59,639 nt of DNA from CAZGUH01 sp964529005 (GCA_964529005.1 CAZGUH010000025.1:1-59639); one strand, 5' to 3'; positions 43,121 to 54,227 are shown, counted from the first letter of the stretch. Made by a program: numbers and translations. The notes: generated from the letters alone by a model not told the origin.

Positions 43121-45321
43121 TCGCGGATGGTCGAGCCGAGCGTCGCCGGGTTGAGGCACATCGAGTCGGTGAGCGTCAACGGAGTGGCGACCTCGGTGGA
43201 CGTCAGATCGAGCTGCATCGACGGCAGCACCGGATCCATCCTGGTGGGGTCGTTCAGCGCCATGAAGATGCACTTCACGACCGGCGCCGCGGACTCCGAG
43301 CCGTACCCGGCCTTCTCGAGGTACGCGGTCACCGTGTACGGCAACTCACCGGAGCGGCTGAACGCCGCGAACACCGACGAGTCGAGCCACGGCTGGTTCT
43401 CCTTCCCTTGTGCCGTGCCCGTCTTGCCGGCGATCGGGATCTCCTCGTAGGGATAGTCGGGAACGATGCCGGCGAACCACGAGGGCGGATCGAACAGGTG
43501 CTCGCCGGTGGTCTTGTGGTAGCTGTCGCTCGTGACACCGGGGCCGGTGATGACACGTTCGAGGCCGTGGATGATCGGGTCGCGGATCTCGGGCGGCATG
43601 TCGAGCTGGCGGGCGACCTTCGGCGTCGAGAACGACTGGAGCAGCGTGCCGGACTCGAGCGCCGCCCTGCCGGGCTCGCCGTCAGGCGTGCCCGGCGCGT
43701 AGATCGCGTTGACGATCTCGGGCACCATGACGAAGCCCTCGTTGGCGAAGGTGGCGTAGCCGGTCGCGAGCTGCAATGGCGTGGCCGACAGAAGGCCCTG
43801 ACCGATCGCCAGCTGCACGTTGTCGCCGCTGTAGTACCCGCGGCCTTCCTCCTCTTTGATCACGCCGCGCTCGGCGTAGTCCTTCTTCACCGACGCGTTC
43901 GGGACGACGCCGTCGAACTCGTACGGCAGGTCGATGCCGGTGTCCTCGTCGAAGCCGAACAACCGCAGCTGGTCTTGGAGCGCTTCCCCGGGGAGGCCCA
44001 TCATCCTCTCGCCGATGCGGTAGAAGAACGTGTCCGACGAGACCGCGAGCGCGTCCTCCACGTTGACGTTGCCGTACACGCACGGCCGCAGCGTGCCGGC
44101 GCAGGTGGCGTTCTTGTACTCGAAGCGCACGCCTGCCTTGCGCGCCTCCTCCGAGACGCTCTCCATCTTGTAGGTGCCTTCGTCCTCGAAGTAGTTGTTC
44201 GCGGTGAGCAGGCCGCTGTGCAACGCGGCGTAGGCGACGAACGGCTTGAACGTGCTGCCGAGGTTGTAACGGCCCTGGATCGCACGGTTGACGAGGATCG
44301 ACCGGTCGGGGTCGTCGGTGTCGGGGAACAGCTGGCTGAACTTGTCACCGCTGATGTCGGCGTTCATCCAGCGGTTGTCGAAGGTCGGGTAGCTGGCCAT
44401 GGCGACGATGTGACCGTTGGAGTGATCCATCACGATCACCGACCCAGCGGGCGCCTTGTAGGGCACCTGTTCGGGGAACTCCGGGAACGCGTACTCGCCC
44501 TTCGCGTCCCTCGGGTTGTTGACCAACTCGGCCCGTTGCATTTGCAACTTCGTCTGGAGGGCCTGTTCGGCGTACTGCTGCACGTCGAGGTCGAGCGTCA
44601 GCTGGACGTCTTGGCCGGGGATCGGGTCGACCTGTTCGAGCACGCGCAACGGACGGTTCGCGGAGTCGACTTCGTAGACGATCTTGCCCCACGACCCGTG
44701 GAGCACACTCTCCATGCTCATCTCGACGCCGAAGCGCCCGACGCGTTCGTTGCGCTGGTAACCCAGCCCGAGGTAGTGATCGAGATCGGCCTTCGTGATC
44801 GCGCCCATGTAGCCGATGACGTGTGAGGCCAGCGGCGCGTAGGGGTACTCCCGGGCGTAGTTCTCCTGCACGTCGACACCGGGGAAGTCTTCGCTGCGCT
44901 GCATCAGGTAGAGCACGGTCGGCTCGTCGACGTCCTCGGCGAGCGGAAGCGGAAGGAACGTGCTGTAGATGACGTCCTTGTATCGGCGCTCCATCTCCTC
45001 GACGGGCACGCCGAGCGGTCCGGACAAGCGGGCGAAGAGCTCGGCGCGCATGGAGTCGCGGCGGATCTGCTGGCGGTCGACGGTGACCGTCAGGACCCGC
45101 CGGTTGTCGGCGAGGATCCGACCGTCGATGTCGAAGATCCGGCCCCGTTCGGGCGGGATGTAGACGGTCTTCTGGCGCGCCGCGTTGACCCGCTCTTGCA
45201 GGGGTGACGCCTGCACCGTTTGGAGGAACCACAGCCGTGTGCCGAGGAGCCCGAACAGAACGAGCGCGACCAGGGCCAGCAGGCCCATCCTGGCGCTCCG
45301 CTTGTCACCGGCCATCGGCAC
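43117..45321 (-). CDS. mrdA: Penicillin-binding protein 2, transpeptidase
   Basis: A 734-residue class B PBP. One N-terminal transmembrane helix (LLALVALVLFGLLGTRLWFL) is followed by the pedestal/dimerisation region (YIPPERGRIFDIDGRILADN). The transpeptidase domain has SxxK in YNLGSTFKPFVAYA (catalytic Ser), SxD in AVSSDTFFYRIGERM, and KTG in PIAGKTGTAQGKENQPWLDS. The SSD in place of SxN is usual for PBP2. GTG 45321 and ATG 45315 are both possible starts. It partners RodA in lateral-wall synthesis. Confidence 0.95.
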   Translation of the reverse strand: MPMAGDKRSARMGLLALVALVLFGLLGTRLWFLQTVQASPLQERVNAARQKTVYIPPERGRIFDIDGRILADNRRVLTVTVDRQQIRRDSMRAELFARLSGPLGVPVEEMERRYKDVIYSTFLPLPLAEDVDEPTVLYLMQRSEDFPGVDVQENYAREYPYAPLASHVIGYMGAITKADLDHYLGLGYQRNERVGRFGVEMSMESVLHGSWGKIVYEVDSANRPLRVLEQVDPIPGQDVQLTLDLDVQQYAEQALQTKLQMQRAELVNNPRDAKGEYAFPEFPEQVPYKAPAGSVIVMDHSNGHIVAMASYPTFDNRWMNADISGDKFSQLFPDTDDPDRSILVNRAIQGRYNLGSTFKPFVAYAALHSGLLTANNYFEDEGTYKMESVSEEARKAGVRFEYKNATCAGTLRPCVYGNVNVEDALAVSSDTFFYRIGERMMGLPGEALQDQLRLFGFDEDTGIDLPYEFDGVVPNASVKKDYAERGVIKEEEGRGYYSGDNVQLAIGQGLLSATPLQLATGYATFANEGFVMVPEIVNAIYAPGTPDGEPGRAALESGTLLQSFSTPKVARQLDMPPEIRDPIIHGLERVITGPGVTSDSYHKTTGEHLFDPPSWFAGIVPDYPYEEIPIAGKTGTAQGKENQPWLDSSVFAAFSRSGELPYTVTAYLEKAGYGSESAAPVVKCIFMALNDPTRMDPVLPSMQLDLTSTEVATPLTLTDSMCLNPATLGSTIRE

Positions 45322-45357
45322 AGTCTGCTTCGTCTCGCCTGCCGTGTGCGTGCAGGC

Positions 45358-45870
45358 TCACTCCGGCATCGCCTTCCACTCGGGACGCTTGAGGCCCAGG
45401 CACCATCGTCCGAGCGGCACGGCGAGCGGGCTCGACACTCCCGCGAAACCGGCGCAGATCGGCACGATCCAGAAGAGCTCGGTCGTCCACCACCCGTTGT
45501 CGCCGATGAAGTTGTAGAGGATCGGCTGTGTGATCTCCCCCACCGCGGCGCCGAGGACTGCGAACAGCATCGCGATCCACCAGCTGGGGTCGACCATGAT
45601 CGACAGCGCGAAGCCGGCGGCGAACCCGGCGAGGCCGTAACTGAGCGCGGTGAGGCCGAGCGGGGTGGCCGCGCTGAGGTCGAACATCAAGCCGAGGACG
45701 AACCCGGCGAGCGCGCCGCGCTCGGGGCCGCCGGCCACACCGGCGCCGGCCGACAGAGCGAGCAGGACCTGGAGCACCACCCCATGCACCGGGGCGTCGG
45801 CGAGCACCGCGCGCTGCACACCGAGCAGCACCAGCCCGACGGCGACGATGCGCAACACGACGAACTTCAT
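45358..45870 (-). CDS. mreD: Rod-shape protein MreD
   Basis: A 170-residue membrane protein with five or six hydrophobic helices (VVLRIVAVGLVLLGVQRAVL, ALAGFVLGLMFDLSAATPLG, TALSYGLAGFAAGFALSIMV, PSWWIAMLFAVLGAAVGEIT). The FDLSAATPLGLTAL loop is typical of MreD. Its ATG overlaps the mreC stop by one base. MreD is part of the MreBCD complex that guides the elongation machinery. Confidence 0.9.
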   Translation of the reverse strand: MKFVVLRIVAVGLVLLGVQRAVLADAPVHGVVLQVLLALSAGAGVAGGPERGALAGFVLGLMFDLSAATPLGLTALSYGLAGFAAGFALSIMVDPSWWIAMLFAVLGAAVGEITQPILYNFIGDNGWWTTELFWIVPICAGFAGVSSPLAVPLGRWCLGLKRPEWKAMPE

Positions 45871-46943
45871 CAGCAGTTCACGGGTTCCGATGCCGGCCGG
45901 TAGAGCATGACGGCGACGAAGTTGAGGTGGTCGATGTCGGCGGAGTAGTCGACCTCGAGGATCGGTCCGGCCGACGACGTACGCGAGATCACACGGCTGA
46001 CCGTGCCGACCGGGATGCCGTCCGGAGCGAGGTCGTCGGCGCCGCCCGCCGTCGACACCGGGTCGCCGACTTCGATCTCGCCTTCTTCCACGAGCCTCAC
46101 GTGCGGAAGGTCGTCGGGCCCGCGGCCTTGCAAGATGCCCGTCTCGCGCAGCACTTCCGGCGGGGCGGTGGTCGATGTCGTCGAGGACGACGTCGTGGTG
46201 GCGCCGGTCGGATCCTCGCCGGCGGCCGGTGTCGAGGTCGACGTCGTGGACGTGTTGGCGTCGGGCTCGGTGGTGGTCGTCGTCGTGCTGGAGGTGGTCG
46301 TCGAGTTCAGGTCGTCGACCGCGATGCCGCTCGGGACGGTCTCGGCGGGCACGGAGGTGGACGACGCCGAGGGGCCTTCGTCGGGCGACGCCAGGATCTT
46401 GACGCCGACCGCGTACCGAGGGTCGGTGATCAGCATCACGACCGCGCGGCGCGGGTAGGCCTCGGTCACCTTGCCGATCAGGCCGCCAGGCCCGACGACC
46501 GGCATCCCGGTGGCGATGCAGGACTCCGACCCCTTGTCGATCTCGACCGTCAGCTGGAAGTTGCTCGGCGCGTCACCGACCACTTGCGCCGTGACGGTCG
46601 GGATGTTCGCCAGCGTGCTCAGGCGGTTGAGAGCGAGCAGCTCGTTGGCTTCGAAGATCGCGGCCCGGGCGGCGACGTCGGCCCCCCGCATCGCTTCCAG
46701 CTCGGCACGCAGGTCGTCGTTCTCGTCCTGGAGGTCGGGATAGTCGGTGATCCCGTTCCATGCCCGCTCCATCGGGCGCCAGACGACGAGCGCCGCGGAC
46801 TCGAACGGGCGGGTGACGATGGAGAACACCCCACGCGCCCTGTCGGTCAGCGGGTTGCCGTTCACGTCGAGCGTGATCAGCAGGATCGAGGTGAGGAGAA
46901 GCAGCGCGAGGGCGCGCCGGCGACTGATGGTGTGAACAGCCAC
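45870..46943 (-). CDS. mreC: Rod-shape protein MreC with Ser/Thr-rich insert
   Basis: A 357-residue protein: one transmembrane helix (ALALLLLTSILLITLDVNGN), a short coiled coil (DLQDENDDLRAELEAMRGAD) and the MreC beta domain (VTAQVVGDAPSNFQLTVEID, GPGGLIGKVTEAYPRRAVVM, RISS-like VISRTSSAGPILEVDYSADI). Between the two beta subdomains, about residues 191-270, is an insert of Ser, Thr, Pro and acidic residues (NSTTTSSTTTTTTEPD and similar) absent from typical MreC. GTG 46943 starts just before the basic RRR and the helix. Confidence 0.92.
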   Translation of the reverse strand: MAVHTISRRRALALLLLTSILLITLDVNGNPLTDRARGVFSIVTRPFESAALVVWRPMERAWNGITDYPDLQDENDDLRAELEAMRGADVAARAAIFEANELLALNRLSTLANIPTVTAQVVGDAPSNFQLTVEIDKGSESCIATGMPVVGPGGLIGKVTEAYPRRAVVMLITDPRYAVGVKILASPDEGPSASSTSVPAETVPSGIAVDDLNSTTTSSTTTTTTEPDANTSTTSTSTPAAGEDPTGATTTSSSTTSTTAPPEVLRETGILQGRGPDDLPHVRLVEEGEIEVGDPVSTAGGADDLAPDGIPVGTVSRVISRTSSAGPILEVDYSADIDHLNFVAVMLYRPASEPVNC

Positions 46944-46952
46944 AGCGGGGGG

Positions 46953-47987
<1,035 letters not shown>

Positions 47988-48009
47988 GGCCAGACTCTCG
48001 TGCGAACGG

Positions 48010-48048
48010 GTGCGGTTCGACCGCACGTGCAGACGTCGGCCGAGTGTA
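48010..48048 (-). promoter_or_regulatory. mreB: mreB upstream region: -10-like box and leader hairpin
   Basis: On the minus strand TACACT (48048-48043) could be a -10; a clear -35 is not seen. Downstream, a 7-bp hairpin (GTGCGGT, CGA loop, ACCGCAC; 48026-48010) lies 22 bases before the mreB ATG. It may affect translation or mRNA stability. The gap between ndk and mreB is 77 bases. Confidence 0.4.
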
Positions 48049-48064
48049 GTCCTGCCCAGGTTTG

Positions 48065-48475
48065 TTACAGATTCGGGAAGAAGATCTCGATCTCCCGCTT
48101 GGCGCTCTCGGCGCTGTCGCTGCCGTGCACCAGGTTCTCCGTGAACAGGATGCCGAGGTCGCCACGGATCGTGCCGGGGGCGGCCTTGCGCGGGTTGGTG
48201 ACGCCCATCATCGTGCGCACCACGTCCCACGTGTCCTCCGGGCCTTCCAGCACCAGCGCCACCACCGGGCCACGGCTCATGAAGGCCACCAGATCGGCGT
48301 AGAACGGCTTGCCGACGTGCTCTTCGTAGTGCCGGGCCAGCGTGTCGGCGTCGAGCGTGCGGAGGTCGAGAGCGACGATCTTCAGCCCCTTGGCCTCGAA
48401 TCGGGAAAGCACCTCGCCGACGAGGCCGCGCTCCACGGTGTCGGGCTTCAGCAGGACCAGCGTGCGATCGGACAT
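48065..48475 (-). CDS. ndk: Nucleoside diphosphate kinase
   Basis: A 136-residue kinase: RTLVLLKPDTVERGLVGEVL, HVGKPFYADLVAFMSRGPVV, ALVLEGPEDTWDVVRTMMGV, TNPRKAAPGTIRGDLG, and the active-site histidine in NLVHGSDSAESAKREIEIFF. It balances NTP pools by phosphotransfer through this His. Length and motifs are standard. A 218-base gap upstream, before folC, holds a large palindrome. Confidence 0.98.
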   Translation of the reverse strand: MSDRTLVLLKPDTVERGLVGEVLSRFEAKGLKIVALDLRTLDADTLARHYEEHVGKPFYADLVAFMSRGPVVALVLEGPEDTWDVVRTMMGVTNPRKAAPGTIRGDLGILFTENLVHGSDSAESAKREIEIFFPNL

Positions 48476-48546
48476 GGCCGGCGAGGCTATCGCCCGCCCG
48501 CCCCGAACCCCCGTCCCGCGCCGCCCACCCCGATGCCACCCACCCC

Positions 48547-48643
48547 CTTGGGCGCGATCCGCTGCCGTCCCGGCAGCACGTCGCGCCCGAGCATGCTGCT
48601 TGGGCGCGTCCGGCTGCGGCCACGGCAGCGGATCGCGCCCAAG
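48547..48643. repeat. 97-bp intergenic palindrome between folC and ndk
   Basis: The outer arms, 48547-48568 and 48622-48643, are perfect 22-base inverted repeats. Inside, CGCGCCC (48582) pairs with GGGCGCG (48602), and GCTGCC/GGCAGC and GCTGC/GCAGC give side stems. The two halves are near mirror images over about 48 bases. It could fold as a branched RNA in the folC-ndk transcript or as a cruciform in DNA. Its size and symmetry exceed a simple terminator and recall REP/BIME-type elements. Nothing else is seen in 48476-48693. Confidence 0.85.
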
Positions 48644-48693
48644 CACCAGGGAGATGGAGGTGGGAAGGCGGCCGCCGACGAGGGGCGCGGCGG

Positions 48694-49983
48694 TCAGGGC
48701 AGGATGCGGCGCAGGTGGGGTCGGGCGTTGCCGACCACGTACAGCGAGCCGGTGACCAGCACGGCGTCGTCGCCCGTGGCGATCGCCACCGCCCGGTCGC
48801 AGGCGTGCTCGACCGTGTCGAACAGCTCGACGTCGTCGCAGCCGAGCGCCCGCGCCGCAGCGGCGATCTCGGCCCCGGGCATCCCACGCGGCGACGGGGC
48901 CGTGCAGCAGATCACGGTCTCGAACTCGTCGCCGCGCAGCGCGGCCACCATCTCCGCCGGGTCGCGGCCCTTGAGACATCCCACCACCAGGATGCGGTTG
49001 CCGTGAGGATCGAAGTCGTCGAAGAAGACCTGAGCGCAGCGGTCCGCGCCAGGCGGGTTGTGCGCCCCGTCGACGATCACCAGCGGCTGATGGCCGAGCA
49101 CCTCGAAGCGGCCGGGCATCACGACCGCCGCGAACCCCTCGGCGACGATCTCCGCGGGGACCGGACTGGCGAAGAACGTCTCGACGGTGGTCAGCGCCAC
49201 CGCCGCATTGTCCCCCTGATGCGCGCCGTGGAGGGGCACGAAGATCTCCGGGTAGACCGTGGTCGGCGTTCGGATGTCGATCAGCCGCCCGCCGAGCGCG
49301 AGCTGGTTCTCGACCACGTCGAACTGCTCGCCGCGCACGAAGCTGCTGGCGCCGTGGGTGAAGTACGCCGCCAACGCCGGGTCGGCCTCGCCGATGACCG
49401 CCGCGCTGCCCGGCTTGACGATGCCGGCCTTCTCCTGCGCGATCAGCTCCTTCGTCGGTCCGGCGTACTCGGTGTGGTCGAGCCCGATGTTGGTGACGAC
49501 GGCCACCTGCGCGTCGGCGACGTTGGTCGCGTCCCAGCGGCCGAGCATGCCGACCTCGATCACGGCGACGTCGACGGCGACATCGGCGAACCAGCGAAAC
49601 GCCGCCCCGGTGACAGCTTCGAAGTAACTCGGGCGCACGCCGGCGACGACCTCGATGTCGGCGATGGCCCCGATCGCCTCGCCGAAGTCCTCGTCGCCGA
49701 GCGGCTCCCCGTTCACCGCGATCCGCTCGTTCGGACGCTCGAGGTGGGGGCTGGTGTACGTGCCCACGCTGAGGCCGTGGGCGATCAGCAGCCGCGTGAT
49801 CATCTGCGACGTGCTGCCCTTGCCGTTGGTGCCCGTCACGTGGATGACCGGATAGGCGTGCTGCGGCTCGCCCATCGCGGCCACCAGCCGCTGCATCCGC
49901 TCGAGCGATGGGGTGTCGACGCGGCCGCTTCTTTCGTAGTTGGCGTGCGCGTCGAGGTACGCCAGAGCGTCCTCGTACTTCAA
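48694..49983 (-). CDS. folC: Folylpolyglutamate / dihydrofolate synthase
   Basis: A 429-residue Mur-ligase-type enzyme adding glutamate to folates. The P-loop is in VIHVTGTNGKGSTSQMITRL, then TSPHLERPNERIAVNG, EVGMLGRWDATNV, TNIGLDHTEYAGPTKELIAQ with EKAGIVKPG, and VIVDGAHNPPGADRCAQVFF. The length is normal. The reading direction and position downstream of clpX match the common actinobacterial tig-clpP-clpX-folC order. valS, often between clpX and folC, is missing here. Confidence 0.95.
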   Translation of the reverse strand: MKYEDALAYLDAHANYERSGRVDTPSLERMQRLVAAMGEPQHAYPVIHVTGTNGKGSTSQMITRLLIAHGLSVGTYTSPHLERPNERIAVNGEPLGDEDFGEAIGAIADIEVVAGVRPSYFEAVTGAAFRWFADVAVDVAVIEVGMLGRWDATNVADAQVAVVTNIGLDHTEYAGPTKELIAQEKAGIVKPGSAAVIGEADPALAAYFTHGASSFVRGEQFDVVENQLALGGRLIDIRTPTTVYPEIFVPLHGAHQGDNAAVALTTVETFFASPVPAEIVAEGFAAVVMPGRFEVLGHQPLVIVDGAHNPPGADRCAQVFFDDFDPHGNRILVVGCLKGRDPAEMVAALRGDEFETVICCTAPSPRGMPGAEIAAAARALGCDDVELFDTVEHACDRAVAIATGDDAVLVTGSLYVVGNARPHLRRILP

Positions 49984-49987
49984 GGTG

Positions 49988-51265
<1,278 letters not shown>

Positions 51266-51284
51266 GTGGCCCTCCCGGGTGATG

Positions 51285-51911
51285 TCAGCGGATCGGTCCG
51301 GTGCGGTCGACCGCGAGGCGGGACGAGATCACATCGTCGATGATGCCATACGCGAGAGCCTCGTTCGCTTCCATCACGAAATCGCGATCGGTGTCGGCGT
51401 GCACCCTCTCGATCGGCTGTCCGGTGTGGGTGGCGAGGATCTCCTCGAGCAGATCCCGCATGCGCAGGATCTCCTTCGCGGCCAGCTCGAGGTCGGTGAC
51501 CTGGCCGTAGCCGACCTGCCCGTACGGCTGGTGGAGGAGGATGCGGCTGTGCGGCAGAGCGAGCCGCTTGCCCTTGGTTCCGGCCGCCAACAGCACCGCC
51601 GCCGCCGACGCCGCTTGCCCGAGGCAGATGGTGGCGATGTCGTTGCGGATGAACTGCATCGTGTCGTAGATCGCGAACAGCGCGGTGATGTCGCCACCGG
51701 GGCTGTTGATGTAGATGTTGATGTCCTTGTCCGGGTTCTCGCTCTCCAGGTGGATGAGCTGAGCGCAGACAAGGCTCGCCACGGTGTCGTCGATCGGCGT
51801 CTGGAGGAAGATGATGTTGTCCTTCAGCAGCCGGCTGTAGAGGTCGTACGCACGCTCCCCACGGCTGGTCTGCTCGATGACGTTCGGCACGTAATAGTTG
51901 CGGGCCCTCAT
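51285..51911 (-). CDS. clpP: Clp protease proteolytic subunit
   Basis: A 208-residue serine protease. The triad is visible: S102 in CLGQAASAAAVLL, H127 in SRILLHQPYGQVGYG, and D177 in HADTDRDFVMEANEAL. INIYINSPGGDITALFAIYD is the oxyanion/handle region. Only one clpP is present, while many actinobacteria carry clpP1-clpP2 in tandem here; a second copy may lie elsewhere. It overlaps tig by 4 bases and precedes clpX. Confidence 0.96.
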   Translation of the reverse strand: MRARNYYVPNVIEQTSRGERAYDLYSRLLKDNIIFLQTPIDDTVASLVCAQLIHLESENPDKDINIYINSPGGDITALFAIYDTMQFIRNDIATICLGQAASAAAVLLAAGTKGKRLALPHSRILLHQPYGQVGYGQVTDLELAAKEILRMRDLLEEILATHTGQPIERVHADTDRDFVMEANEALAYGIIDDVISSRLAVDRTGPIR

Positions 51912-53323
51912 GACGCAGACTCCTCCTCGTTGGCGGCCTCGACCTCGACCTCATCGTGAGCGTGGTGCTCATGGTCGTGATCGTGATCATGATGATCGTC
52001 GTGATCGTGAGTGTGGCCGAGCACGACGTCGCGGTCGATCGAATTCCCGTCGGGATCGACGACCTCGACGTGGTGCAGGAGCCAGTCGAGCGCCCGTGAC
52101 TTGCGCATCTGGGAGACCAGGTCGGCGATGGCGTCGTTGCGCTCGTAGGCCCGGCGCACGGTCGACACCTTCTCGTTGACCTGCGCGGCGATGCGCTCGA
52201 GCTCGTGCTCGACGTCGTCGTCGCTGATCTCGATGCTCTCGGCCTGGGCGACTGCCCGCAACGCCAGGTCGACCTTCACCGCCCGGGTCGACTGCTCGCG
52301 GAGGCTCTCGACGAACGCGGCGGGGTCCTGCCCCGTCGCGGCGAGCCATTGGTCGAGCGAGATGCCCTGCTGTTGGAAGCGTTGGACCGTGTTCTGCACG
52401 CGAGCCTGGAGATCGCCGTTGACCATCGCCTCGGGAGCGTCGATCTCGACCAGATCGGCGAGCGCAGCGGTGGCGCGATCGATGTAGACCGAACGCGCCT
52501 GGTTGAGCTTCGCAGCAGAGATGCGCTCGGCCAGGCTGTCGCGCCACCCTTGGATGGTGTCCACCCCGTCGACCGTCTCCGCGACCCACTCGTCGGTCAG
52601 CTCTGGCAGCTGGAGCTCTTGCACCCGGTTGACGGTGACCTCGAAGTCCGCCTCCTCCTCGGTGCCGTTGGGCGTCAGCGAGAACGTCAGCACGTCGCCC
52701 GCCGAGGCGCCCACCAGCTGATCGTCGAAGCCGGGAGCGACCCAGCCCCGGCCCAGCTCGTACGACCACTCGTCGGTGTTGAGCCCGGGCACGGGTTCGC
52801 CGTCGCGGCTGCCCTGGAGGTCGATCACGACGAAGTCGCCGAGCGCGGCCGGCCGCTCGACGTCGACCAAGGCGCCGTGCCGCTTGCGCTCGGCCTCGAT
52901 CGCCTCGTCGACCTCGGCTGGGGTGGCGACCGGCGACGGCAGCTCGACCCGGAGACCGGCGTAGCCGGCGACGGTGATCTCCGGTCGCACCTCGCAGGTC
53001 GCGTCGAACGCGACGGGCCCTTCCTCGGCGCCGCCCGTGATCTCGACGTCGGGGGCAGCGATGAGGTCGACGTCGTGCTCGCGCACCGCGCGGGCGAGAT
53101 ATTGCGGGATCGCGTCACGCAACGCTTGCTCGCGGGCGGGAGCGAGGCCGATGCGGGCCTCGAGCACCCTCCGCGGCGCCTTGCCGTTGCGGAAGCCGGG
53201 GAGCTTCACCTCGCGGGCGATCTTGCGGAACGCTGCGTCGATGTCGCGGTCGAACTCGGACGGCTCGACCTCGACGGACAGCTTGATCTTGTTGCCCTCG
53301 AGGGTCTCCAGCGTGCTCTTCAC
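51908..53323 (-). CDS. tig: Trigger factor
   Basis: A 471-residue ribosome-bound chaperone. The ribosome-binding signature is VKLPGFRNGKAPRRVLEARI near residues 40-60. The PPIase domain covers about 155-240 (GDFVVIDLQGSRDGEPVPGL, GDVLTFSLTPNGTEEEADFE). The helical C-terminal domain follows. The tail, about 435-471, is His/Asp-rich (GHTHDHDDHHDHDHDHEHHA) before an acidic end, which could bind nickel or zinc. It is first in tig-clpP-clpX. Confidence 0.95.
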   Translation of the reverse strand: MKSTLETLEGNKIKLSVEVEPSEFDRDIDAAFRKIAREVKLPGFRNGKAPRRVLEARIGLAPAREQALRDAIPQYLARAVREHDVDLIAAPDVEITGGAEEGPVAFDATCEVRPEITVAGYAGLRVELPSPVATPAEVDEAIEAERKRHGALVDVERPAALGDFVVIDLQGSRDGEPVPGLNTDEWSYELGRGWVAPGFDDQLVGASAGDVLTFSLTPNGTEEEADFEVTVNRVQELQLPELTDEWVAETVDGVDTIQGWRDSLAERISAAKLNQARSVYIDRATAALADLVEIDAPEAMVNGDLQARVQNTVQRFQQQGISLDQWLAATGQDPAAFVESLREQSTRAVKVDLALRAVAQAESIEISDDDVEHELERIAAQVNEKVSTVRRAYERNDAIADLVSQMRKSRALDWLLHHVEVVDPDGNSIDRDVVLGHTHDHDDHHDHDHDHEHHAHDEVEVEAANEEESAS

Positions 53324-53403
53324 AGACCGGGGAGTCTATGAGCGGAAAGCGGGACTGATACGAGACTTCGGGTGCGACGAGGCTGGTGAGGCAGAATCTC
53401 GCC

Positions 53404-53667
53404 ATGCCGTTCTGGAAGCCCCACCCGCTCGCCAAGCCGCACGACAACCAGCTCGACTTGCGCATCGGCGACCGGGTGCGTGCGACGGTCGACCTGCCGG
53501 GGATCGAGGAAGGCACCGAAGGCAAGGTGATCCTGGCCAACGGCTTCAACTGGCAGCGATACCGGGTGCTCTTCGACAACGGCGCCGAGGCCGGCGACCT
53601 CGACGGGCGCACGATCGCCCCGATCGGCCGGGCAGCGAAGCGGTTGGCGAAAGCGGCGCGGAAGTGA
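53404..53667 (+). CDS. Small conserved protein, beta-barrel-like
   Basis: An 87-residue protein with beta-strand character (LDLRIGDRVRATVDLPGIEE, GTEGKVILANGFNWQRYRVL, FDNGAEAGDLDG) and a basic helical tail (RAAKRLAKAARK). The strand pattern recalls SH3-like or KOW-type folds, which fits nucleic acid binding, but I do not recognise the family. ATG 53404 is chosen; GTG 53386 is upstream in frame. It is divergent from tig and 50 bases before the Rrf2 gene. Confidence 0.7.
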   Translation: MPFWKPHPLAKPHDNQLDLRIGDRVRATVDLPGIEEGTEGKVILANGFNWQRYRVLFDNGAEAGDLDGRTIAPIGRAAKRLAKAARK

Positions 53668-53717
53668 TGGCGTGCGGCGCTCCCCTGCGCTGACCGCATC
53701 ACCGTGAGGAGCGGGTC

Positions 53718-54176
53718 ATGCTGATCACCGCTCGCGTGGATTACGCGGTGCGCGCGATGGTCGTGCTGGCCGGCCACACACCCGGCGTGCCGATGAAGGC
53801 CGACGCGATCGCCGAGGCGCAGAACGTCAGCCCCGCGTTCTTGGACCAGATCCTCGCCCAGCTGCGCCGCGCCGGACTCGTCGCCAGCCAGCGCGGCGCC
53901 GAGGGCGGCTTCAAGCTCTCCCGCCCCGCCGAGTCGATCACGCCGGCCGACGTGATCCGCGCCGTCGAGGGGCCGTTGGCGGACCTGCACGGCGTGGCCC
54001 CTGAACACGCGCAGGCGCCGGAGAGCGCAGCGGCGGTGCGGGATCTGTGGGTCGCCACTCGCGCAGCGCTGCGGATGGTGTTGGAGACCGTGACGATCGC
54101 CGACCTCGCGGCCGGGTCGCTGCCGCCGTCGGTACAGCGGTTGCTGTCCGACCCAACTGCGTGGAGCCGCCGATGA
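53718..54176 (+). CDS. Rrf2 family transcriptional regulator (CymR-like)
   Basis: A 152-residue regulator. The winged helix starts MLITARVDYAVRAMVVLAGH, then IAEAQNVSPAFLDQILAQLR, GLVASQRGAEGGFKLSRPAE and ITPADVIRAVEGPLADLHGV. The protein has no cysteines, so it cannot bind an Fe-S cluster as IscR or NsrR do. CymR of Bacillus, a cysteine-metabolism repressor, also lacks a cluster. A sulfate transporter operon starts 146 bases downstream, so control of sulfur uptake is the likely job (inference). GAGGAGCGGG precedes ATG 53718. Confidence 0.9.
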   Translation: MLITARVDYAVRAMVVLAGHTPGVPMKADAIAEAQNVSPAFLDQILAQLRRAGLVASQRGAEGGFKLSRPAESITPADVIRAVEGPLADLHGVAPEHAQAPESAAAVRDLWVATRAALRMVLETVTIADLAAGSLPPSVQRLLSDPTAWSRR

Positions 54177-54227
54177 GCGCGGCCGACAGCCGGGCGCCTG
54201 GGCGACAAACTTGATCTCTTCAATAAG

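Noticed and set aside
51960..52020. Repeated GATCGTGATC pattern considered as a protein-binding array
   Set aside because: It is the His/Asp codon run of the trigger factor tail.
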